DNA from: an uncultured Monoglobus sp.
Lineage (GTDB): Bacteria; Bacillota; Clostridia; Monoglobales; Monoglobaceae
Direction: 5' to 3'
Length of the DNA stretch: 60,337 nt
NCBI GenBank assembly: GCA_947630135.1
Contig: CANRGH010000014.1
Span: 1 to 60,337 of the forward strand
The notes beneath the pieces were generated by a model. The model was not told the origin of the DNA. It was given only the letters and a program-made list of their open reading frames with translations, and did not search any database. Of this stretch, positions 53,688 to 60,337 are shown piece by piece. Numbering within the stretch: position 1 is the stretch's first letter; the number at the start of each line of letters is the position of its first letter. Both the position numbers and the translations under genes were made by a program.

Positions 53688-56600
53688 ATGGCGAGAAAAG
53701 CAGAGCGAATATTTGAGCTGTACCGACAAAATTTAAGCGAGCTGTCCGAATATAAAAACTGGACAGCCTTTTTGCGTTCGGCAGCTTGGCAATATAAGTA
53801 TTCATTTACGGATCAAGTGAGTATTTTTGCCCAAAGACCCGACGCTACGGCTTGCGCATCTATGGATGTATGGAACAAGGATATACGCAGATGGGTTAAC
53901 CGCGGGGCCAAGGGAATCGCGCTGCTGCGGGAAAACGGCGGCAGGTATTATCTGAATTATGTTTTCGACATATCCGATACAAACAGTTTTTACGGAAACG
54001 AGTTTCATATATGGCGGTATGATAATCAATACGACAGCGTCGCTGTTGAAGCGCTTGAGAGAACTTTCGGCGAGCTTGCGGGCAGGGACAATCTGGCCGA
54101 TGCGGTAGTGTGGGCGGCTCATAACGCGGTACTTTCAAATCTGGAATATATTGACAGGCTGTTTGCCGAACGGTATGACAGCTTTTTTGATGAATTGGAT
54201 CAGGACAGCATTGGAATAAGGTACAGATTGACGGCCGAAATGTCGGCGGCATATATTGTTTTGCAAAGGCTCGGGTATGATGCGGATGAAATTCTTGACG
54301 AAGATAATTTTCATTTTATTAGTGATTTTAATACACCGGAAACCATATCTGTCCTCGGAACCGCGGTCAGCACAATATCCGAAGATATTTTGACGGAGAT
54401 CCGCGAAGCCGTGTTTTTGCAGCGTGAATTTGTCAAATCTCAAAATGCGGTATATAATGAAAATAACTTACAGGAAAGGAGCGTTGAACATGGAACTGAC
54501 ATACAAGCGCAGCGGAGAGTACTTGATACCGAACTTGACGGTATCGACAGAGCCCTATCGGATAGGGAAATACGGAATGATGCGGAGGACGTTTCTGCTG
54601 AACAACCGCAGGAGCAAATACAACGAAATGCTGATGAGCGGAGCCCTTCTCGGCCATCTGGAGGAAATCGACAGAACGGCGAAGGAGCAGATAGACGCGG
54701 CAGTGAAGAAAATGGCAGAGAGCGAGCAAGCGGACGAACAGATGAAAGCGAAAGACCCGCTCGGCTGGGCGGGAATGATGAACAATTTTCGCAGTTCGGC
54801 GGAGGAACAGATAATGAGGGAGCTGATTTTCAGTTAAGTCTGGACGATCTGTTTCCGTCAATACAGGAGCAACAAAATATAGTGTCGCGGGCGGAGCAAA
54901 ACGGCTCCGCTTTTACTATGCCGCCGTTGCCGCAGCAGATAATAGACGAGGTTCTTGTAAGCGGGGCGAACAGTGCCGACAGTATACTCAGGATATGTAT
55001 TCAGTACAGCAAAAACAAAAGTTCTGATGAAAATATTGAGTTTTTGAAGTCCGAATACGGAACCGGCGGCAAGGGCCTTATCTTCGACGGCACAAAAATA
55101 TCCGTTTGGTGGAATGAAGATGGAATAAAAATAGCCCGCGGCAATAATGCAATATTAAATCCGCGTAGCGAAATAATAGGATGGGAGCAGGCTGACAGCC
55201 GTATCAGAGAATTGCTGAAGCTCGGCAGATACGCGCCGCAGGAGACGCTTGACCAAATGGAAGAATTTGAGCGCAGAGACGCGTCATACGCATTCTGGTA
55301 TATGCGTCAGGATATAAACTCCGATGATTTCCCGGAACTGAAGAATTCTTTTCCCGAAGGTTTGTTTGACGGAGGCTTTCCGGCAAGTACGGCAAAAATA
55401 GCGGAAATGTTAAAAGACTCCGATGGATTAAACAGGCTCATTTCCGATACGGAGGCTTTGTATGACAGCTATAAATATGACAATAACGTAATGCGCTGGC
55501 AGCTGTACACTCCCGACAAAGTTCTTGGCAAGCTGGAAGATTTACAGCTCGAAAGACTGCACTTTGCCGCGAATGAATATCAGCATACGGAAACCGGCAG
55601 ATTTATCACGGAAGATGAACTCGACGGACTGTTTCTGCGCGGCAGCGGCTACAGCGACAGTAAGATAAGAATATATTTGTATTTTACGGAGCATACCGAC
55701 GGCAAGGAGCGCAGAGATTTTTTAAAAAAGGAATACGGCATAGGCGGCCACAGTTCGGGAATATTCCGCGAAGAATATGAAAACAAAGGCATTACTTTCA
55801 GCCGCGTCGATATATATTCGCCGAATTCCACAGTTAAAATTTCATGGAATGATGCAGCAAACCGAATTGACAGACTGATAAAGTCGGGCAGATATTTAAC
55901 ACAAAAACAAATTGCGGAAGATATACCGAAGTACAATGCGGAGCAGGAACGTCTGAGGGTGCGCGGAGAACAAATGCAATTCGTGGACAGCGCAAGTGAA
56001 ATGTCACAGCAGGAACGCGCTCTCACATTGACGACCAGATTAATGTATTATATAAACACGATTGATCTGTCTGACCGCCAAATTCTTGAAAATGACGGTC
56101 ATTCCGATTTAATCGGTGCAGATGAGTTTCGGATAGCCGATATGCTCAAAGACGCGGACAAACGCGGAAGGATCATAAATTCTCTCAATACAATTCAGTT
56201 TCGGACGACAGATGTATACGCTCGAAGCAATGCGTATGATATAGTGGAAGATTTGAAAAAATTACAGGTTGTTGAGCTTTACAGAGTCGGAGATTTTTAT
56301 GAATTATACGGCGATGAAGCGGAAAAAGCGGCTGAAATACTAAATCTGACAACCACGTTCAAGCGAATTGACGGAGAAAAAGTTACTATGACCGGATTTC
56401 CCGCAATGAGCGTCGAGAGATATGAAGAAGAGCTTAACAAAAACGGCATAATTGTAAGTCTTGCGGAAGAAAGATTACTTAATCGGGCAAAGCTGATAAT
56501 AAACGAATTTTCCCTGAATCAATATGATACCGAAGCCGATTTTTCCGATCTTGAGAATGTGCGGCTTGCATACACTGTATCCGAGAACGGTGAGAATGAA

Positions 56601-59600
56601 ACGCAAGTTGACGCCGACCTTGTCAATTATCGTATATTGCAGTCTGTAAACAATCAAGTTGTTAACACAATACAATTCAGCGATCTTGATGACATGACGG
56701 AAAATTTTCTCTCAAGTATGCAGTTTGACGACCTTGTGTTTATGTATGCAAGCGATGTTGCTGCCGTTTTGCCGGAAACGGATGAACATATTGCGGCGGA
56801 TATTTCCGAAATCGACGATACAGAGATAAGCCGTAACGATCTCATTGGCCGGGAACTTGAAATAGATGACCGCAGATTTGTTATTGAGGATATATCGGAA
56901 ATCGGCGGCGATGTGACAATGAGGGATATAACCTTTGAGGACAATATCGGATTCCCGATCGACCGTGTTGAAAAAATAGGCGTGGTTCAGCGTATCCTCA
57001 ACGAGCAGCGTGAGCCGTTGCAGCCCGAGGCGGACAATGGTTCCTCTGCTGTAATTACGGGGGACATGATCAATCCGGAAGTTCCCGAATCCGGACGAAT
57101 TAATTTCATTATCACTGATGATAATCTCGGCGTCGGCGGCGCAAAAGAAAAGTTTAATAATAACATAAACGCCATAATGACACTCAAAAAATGCGAGAGC
57201 GAAAACCGTCTTGCAGCTTCGGATGAACAGGAAATCCTTTCAAAATATGTCGGATGGGGAGGTTTGCAGGAAGCGTTTGATGAGTCAAAGCAGAACTGGA
57301 GCAAAGAGTATTTGCAGCTTAAGGACATACTTACCGATGATGAATATAAATCAGCACGTGAAAGCACGCTGACAGCTTTCTATACGCCGCCTGTGGTAAT
57401 TCGCTCGATATATTCCGCGCTTGAAAACATGGGACTCAAACAGGGCAATATCTTAGATCCGGCTATGGGTATAGGTAATTTTGAAGGTATGCTGCCCGAG
57501 AACTTAAGAAACTGCAATGTATATGGCGTGGAGATTGACAGTATTTCGGGAAGAATCGCACGTCAGTTATATCAAAAGAATAACATTGCTGTTCGGGGAT
57601 ACGAGGATACGGAACTTCCGGACAGCTTTTTTGATGCCGCGGTAGGCAATGTGCCGTTCGGTCAGTTTAAAGTTATGGACAGAAAATATGACAGGCACAA
57701 CTTTTTGATCCACGACTATTTTTTCGCCAAAACACTTGATAAAGTTCGTCCCGGCGGTGTGATAGCCTTTGTTACTTCAAGCGGGACAATGGATAAGAAG
57801 AATTCCAATGTGCGGAAATATATTGCGCAAATGGCGGAACTTATCGGTGCTGTGCGGTTGCCTGATAATACGTTTAAGGCAAATGCCGGTACGGAAGTGA
57901 CTTCGGACATAATATTCCTGCAAAAGCGAGACCGCATGGTTGATATTGAACCCGAATGGGTACATCTCGGCATAGATGAAAACGGATACGCAATTAATCA
58001 ATATTTTATTGATAATCCGAACATGGTGCTCGGTGATATGGTTGAAGAAAGCGGACCGTTCGGTATGCGGCTCAGTTGCAAAGCTTATGATGGAGCGAAT
58101 CTTGAGGAGCTTTTAAGCGGAGCAATACAAAATCTTAAAGGCCGTATTTTCGAGTACGAATTTGATGAAACCGAAATCGGCAATACCGAGTTTATTCCGG
58201 CGGATCCCGACGTTAAGAATTTTTCGTACGCGGTTGTGGACGGTGATATATATTACCGTGAAAACAGCGTTATGAATAAAGTAAACGTGTCAAAAACAGC
58301 GGAAAACCGTATTAAGGGAATGATTGAGATACGCGACTGTGTAAGAACGCTGATTGAATATCAGACCGAAGGTTATTCAAATGCGGAAATTAAAAATCAG
58401 CAGTTAAAACTTAATACTTTGTATGACGGGTATACCAAAAAATACGGTCTGATAAATTCGCGCGGCAACAGTATGGCGTTTTCAACGGACAGCAGCTATT
58501 TTCTGCTATGCTCGCTTGAAATTCTGGACGATAACGGCGAACTTGAGCGCAAAGCGGATATGTTTACCAAACGGACTATCGGAGCAAGACAGGAAATATC
58601 CCATGTTGATACCGCAAGCGAGGCTTTGGCTGTTTCTATAGGTGAAAAGGCCGAGGTGGACATGGAATATATGTCGGAGCTTTGCGGAAAGAGCGAAGAT
58701 GAAATATTTGAAGATCTGCAGGGAGTGATTTTTTTAAATCCTCTTTACGGAACAAACGGTTCCGAGGAAAAATACTTACCCGCCGATGAGTATCTTTCCG
58801 GAAATGTTCGGGAAAAACTGAGGACGGCAAAAGCTAAAGCCGAAACCGATCCGAAATATGAAATAAACGTTAAATCACTTGAGAAAGTTCAGCCCAAAGA
58901 CCTGACTGCCGCCGAAATAACCGTGCGGCTCGGAACCACATGGATTCCCGAATCGGACTATCAGGACTTCATACACGAGCTGCTTACTCCGTCGTTCTGG
59001 GCGCGCGAAAATATAAAACTCAGCTACACCCCATACACGGGAGTGTGGAACATTGCTAGAAAGAGTTATGACAGAGGCAATGTAAAAGTACATAATACTT
59101 ACGGAACAAGCCGTAAAAACGCCTATGAGATCATTGAAGAAACTCTTAATCTTAAGGATGTACGGGTATTTGATTATGTGGAAGATGAAAACGGCAGCCG
59201 AAAAGCTGTTTTAAACTCCAAAGAGACTACAATAGCTCAACAGAAGCAGCAGGCTATCAAGGACGCTTTCAGTGAATGGGTATGGAAAGATCCAAAACGG
59301 CGTGAACGGCTGACAAAGCTGTATAACGAAAAGTTTAATTCTGTTCGCCCGAGAGAATATGACGGGAGCCACATTAGGCTGCCCGATATGAATCCCGAAA
59401 TAAAGCTGCGCAAACATCAGAAAAATGCGGTTGCCAGAATATTGTACGGAGGCAACAGCCTTCTCGGTCATGTTGTTGGCGCAGGCAAGACGTGGACAAT
59501 GACAGCTGCTGCTATGGAAAGCAAAAGGCTGGGACTTTACAATAAGTCTTTATTTGTTGTGCCGAACCATTTAACCGAACAGTGGGCAAGCGAGTTTTTG

Positions 59601-60296
59601 CAGCTCTATCCGGGCGCAAACATATTGGTTGCAACCAAAAAGGATTTTGAGACCAAGAACCGAAAAAAGTTTTGCGGCAAAATTGCTACCGGAGATTATG
59701 ACGCAGTAATAATCGGACACAGCCAGTTTGAGAAAATCCCGATGTCAATAGAAAGGCAGCGTATGACACTGAGCAGTCAGCTTGAGGAAATAATTGCGGG
59801 AATTGCAGAGGCAAAAGAAAGCCGAGCCGAGAGATTTACAATAAAGCAGCTTGAAAAAACAAGACGCAGTATTGAAACAAAGCTCAAAAGCTTAAATGAG
59901 CAAAGCAGAAAAGACGATGTTGTAACCTTTGAAGAATTGGGGGTTGATAGGCTGTTTGTGGACGAGGTGCATTATTATAAAAATTTGTATCTTTACACAA
60001 AAATGAGAAATGTGGGCGGCATAGCCCAGACGGAAGCCAAAAAATCTTCCGATTTGTTTATGAAGTGCCGTTATCTTGACGAATTGACCGACAGCCGCGG
60101 AATATGCTTTGCAACGGGAACGCCTATATCGAATTCAATGGTAGAGCTTTATACCATGCAGCGGTATTTGCAGTATAACACCATCGCGGAAAAAGGACTT
60201 CAAAATTTTGACGCGTGGGCATCAACATTTGGTGAGACAGTGACGGCGATAGAACTTGCGCCCGAGGGCTATACTTTAATAGGACAAAAAAATTAA
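53688..60296 (+). CDS. Giant N6-methylase-like/SNF2 helicase-like protein, C-terminally truncated
   Basis: 2202 residues. The N-terminal region resembles antirestriction/LPD-type domains (SEYKNWTAFLRSAAWQYKYS). A disordered Arg/Ser/Gly-rich linker (about 265-385) has TnpV nested in it. Repeated helical domains and a MutS-domain-I-like segment (RVGDFYELYGDEA, about 865) follow. The methylase has SKYVGWGGLQEAF, LDPAMGIGNF (about 1253) and GNVPFGQF (about 1317). The SNF2 helicase has GHVVGAGKT (about 1926), LFVDEVHYYKN and ATGTPISNSM (about 2141). Family members normally continue several hundred residues after ELAPEG; here the frame leaves the pattern at that point and stops, so the helicase lacks its C-terminal lobe. 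Homologues are cargo of Tn1549-like elements, perhaps for element protection or transfer. Confidence 0.9.
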   Translation: MARKAERIFELYRQNLSELSEYKNWTAFLRSAAWQYKYSFTDQVSIFAQRPDATACASMDVWNKDIRRWVNRGAKGIALLRENGGRYYLNYVFDISDTNSFYGNEFHIWRYDNQYDSVAVEALERTFGELAGRDNLADAVVWAAHNAVLSNLEYIDRLFAERYDSFFDELDQDSIGIRYRLTAEMSAAYIVLQRLGYDADEILDEDNFHFISDFNTPETISVLGTAVSTISEDILTEIREAVFLQREFVKSQNAVYNENNLQERSVEHGTDIQAQRRVLDTELDGIDRALSDREIRNDAEDVSAEQPQEQIQRNADERSPSRPSGGNRQNGEGADRRGSEENGRERASGRTDESERPARLGGNDEQFSQFGGGTDNEGADFQLSLDDLFPSIQEQQNIVSRAEQNGSAFTMPPLPQQIIDEVLVSGANSADSILRICIQYSKNKSSDENIEFLKSEYGTGGKGLIFDGTKISVWWNEDGIKIARGNNAILNPRSEIIGWEQADSRIRELLKLGRYAPQETLDQMEEFERRDASYAFWYMRQDINSDDFPELKNSFPEGLFDGGFPASTAKIAEMLKDSDGLNRLISDTEALYDSYKYDNNVMRWQLYTPDKVLGKLEDLQLERLHFAANEYQHTETGRFITEDELDGLFLRGSGYSDSKIRIYLYFTEHTDGKERRDFLKKEYGIGGHSSGIFREEYENKGITFSRVDIYSPNSTVKISWNDAANRIDRLIKSGRYLTQKQIAEDIPKYNAEQERLRVRGEQMQFVDSASEMSQQERALTLTTRLMYYINTIDLSDRQILENDGHSDLIGADEFRIADMLKDADKRGRIINSLNTIQFRTTDVYARSNAYDIVEDLKKLQVVELYRVGDFYELYGDEAEKAAEILNLTTTFKRIDGEKVTMTGFPAMSVERYEEELNKNGIIVSLAEERLLNRAKLIINEFSLNQYDTEADFSDLENVRLAYTVSENGENETQVDADLVNYRILQSVNNQVVNTIQFSDLDDMTENFLSSMQFDDLVFMYASDVAAVLPETDEHIAADISEIDDTEISRNDLIGRELEIDDRRFVIEDISEIGGDVTMRDITFEDNIGFPIDRVEKIGVVQRILNEQREPLQPEADNGSSAVITGDMINPEVPESGRINFIITDDNLGVGGAKEKFNNNINAIMTLKKCESENRLAASDEQEILSKYVGWGGLQEAFDESKQNWSKEYLQLKDILTDDEYKSARESTLTAFYTPPVVIRSIYSALENMGLKQGNILDPAMGIGNFEGMLPENLRNCNVYGVEIDSISGRIARQLYQKNNIAVRGYEDTELPDSFFDAAVGNVPFGQFKVMDRKYDRHNFLIHDYFFAKTLDKVRPGGVIAFVTSSGTMDKKNSNVRKYIAQMAELIGAVRLPDNTFKANAGTEVTSDIIFLQKRDRMVDIEPEWVHLGIDENGYAINQYFIDNPNMVLGDMVEESGPFGMRLSCKAYDGANLEELLSGAIQNLKGRIFEYEFDETEIGNTEFIPADPDVKNFSYAVVDGDIYYRENSVMNKVNVSKTAENRIKGMIEIRDCVRTLIEYQTEGYSNAEIKNQQLKLNTLYDGYTKKYGLINSRGNSMAFSTDSSYFLLCSLEILDDNGELERKADMFTKRTIGARQEISHVDTASEALAVSIGEKAEVDMEYMSELCGKSEDEIFEDLQGVIFLNPLYGTNGSEEKYLPADEYLSGNVREKLRTAKAKAETDPKYEINVKSLEKVQPKDLTAAEITVRLGTTWIPESDYQDFIHELLTPSFWARENIKLSYTPYTGVWNIARKSYDRGNVKVHNTYGTSRKNAYEIIEETLNLKDVRVFDYVEDENGSRKAVLNSKETTIAQQKQQAIKDAFSEWVWKDPKRRERLTKLYNEKFNSVRPREYDGSHIRLPDMNPEIKLRKHQKNAVARILYGGNSLLGHVVGAGKTWTMTAAAMESKRLGLYNKSLFVVPNHLTEQWASEFLQLYPGANILVATKKDFETKNRKKFCGKIATGDYDAVIIGHSQFEKIPMSIERQRMTLSSQLEEIIAGIAEAKESRAERFTIKQLEKTRRSIETKLKSLNEQSRKDDVVTFEELGVDRLFVDEVHYYKNLYLYTKMRNVGGIAQTEAKKSSDLFMKCRYLDELTDSRGICFATGTPISNSMVELYTMQRYLQYNTIAEKGLQNFDAWASTFGETVTAIELAPEGYTLIGQKN
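54490..54837 (+). CDS. tnpV: TnpV, nested out of frame inside the giant gene
   Basis: 115 residues starting MELTYKRSGEYLIPNLTV, then IGKYGMMRRTFL, GHLEEIDRTAKEQI, AKDPLGWAGMMNNF and the end EEQIMRELIFS. These match the transposon-encoded TnpV family along its full length. AAAGGAG lies 8 bases before the ATG. The gene is in frame 1 while the giant gene is in frame 3, and it lies entirely within the disordered linker (about residues 267-383). Both frames stay open, so this is dual coding. The function of TnpV is unknown; it accompanies mobile elements in Clostridia. Confidence 0.9.
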   Translation: MELTYKRSGEYLIPNLTVSTEPYRIGKYGMMRRTFLLNNRRSKYNEMLMSGALLGHLEEIDRTAKEQIDAAVKKMAESEQADEQMKAKDPLGWAGMMNNFRSSAEEQIMRELIFS

Positions 60297-60304
60297 CTGT
60301 CCTA
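60280..60304. other. Hairpin at the point where the helicase gene breaks
   Basis: TAGGACA (60280-60286) pairs with TGTCCTA (60298-60304) around an 11-base loop that contains the premature TAA. It begins about 10 bases after the last family-like codon. GGAAAGGAGG (60323-60332) follows, with the next start codon beyond the window. This looks like the left end of an inserted element. Confidence 0.6.
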
Positions 60305-60337
60305 AATTGAAAAAATACATACGGAAAGGAGGATAAG

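Larger units (their letters stand above)
51158..60337 (+). mobile_element. Left part of an integrative (conjugative-type) element at tRNA-Asn
   Basis: Everything after the tRNA is richer in A/T than the core. The gene order is initiator-like DUF6017 protein, ParB, small ORFs, and a giant methylase/helicase with nested TnpV, as seen in clostridial Tn1549-like conjugative elements. No integrase, relaxase or right end is inside the window, so size and mobility are unknown. Confidence 0.85.

Overview
The window looks like a chromosome segment of an anaerobic, probably spore-forming Clostridia (Oscillospirales-like). The evidence is a sigH-type sigma factor, a HemZ-like radical SAM protein, electron-bifurcating NfnAB, NADP-type glutamate dehydrogenase, RelA/SpoT, MutS2, strong Shine-Dalgarno sites and TTGACA/TATAAT promoters. 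Taxonomy is inferred from gene families and was not checked by any search. The core (1-50.5 kb) is fairly GC-rich; the last 9 kb is visibly richer in A and T.

0-13.2 kb: the end of pgi, a small P-loop protein, threonine synthase, a tiny Cys-rich DUF1540 gene, a metallophosphoesterase, the protein quality-control operon tig-clpP-clpX, a zinc/manganese-type ABC ATPase and permease, a HAD phosphatase, a TspO-like protein, and an ACT-domain/PFL-family gene pair. 13.2-20.6 kb: a DUF4373 replication-type protein, a CPA2 cation/proton antiporter, an SPFH protein and a zinc-ribbon membrane protein that resemble Bacillus YdjI/YdjG, and an alanine/glycine:sodium symporter behind a single-aptamer glycine riboswitch with a terminator. 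20.7-34.8 kb: mutS2, recJ, relA/spoT, an MBL hydrolase, hemZ, nfnAB, gdhA and sigH, with a promoter-to-terminator unit at 29.8 kb that looks like an unassigned small RNA.

34.8-38.1 kb: a cluster of four DnaA-box-like sites, then a copper operon (csoR, copA) whose promoter carries two mirror-image CsoR-type operators. CopA runs in frame into a CopZ-like chaperone that keeps its own ribosome-binding site and ATG. 38.1-46.2 kb: a leftward run from lon through engB, an FAH-family gene, hisS, aspS and tyrS. 46.4-50.5 kb: a PF06541 membrane protein, an orphan ZnuA-type lipoprotein, a YhiN-type flavoprotein, and a convergent acyltransferase.

50.5 kb to the end: a strong promoter, two truncated 5' halves of a tRNA, an intact tRNA-Asn, then an integrative element. 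The element holds a terminator-preceded DUF6017-like initiator, ParB, a frameshifted small gene, a Cys-rich small protein, and a giant methylase/helicase protein. A TnpV gene lies wholly inside the giant gene in another reading frame. The giant gene ends early at a hairpin near the window edge, which suggests an insertion.

Nearly every non-operonic gap between 2.6 and 32.6 kb is built from a small set of repeat modules. Several are hairpins with GTAG at the foot, which is the layout of REP/BIME elements mobilised by RAYT (IS200/IS605-like) transposases. No RAYT gene is visible here. No rRNA or CRISPR array was seen.
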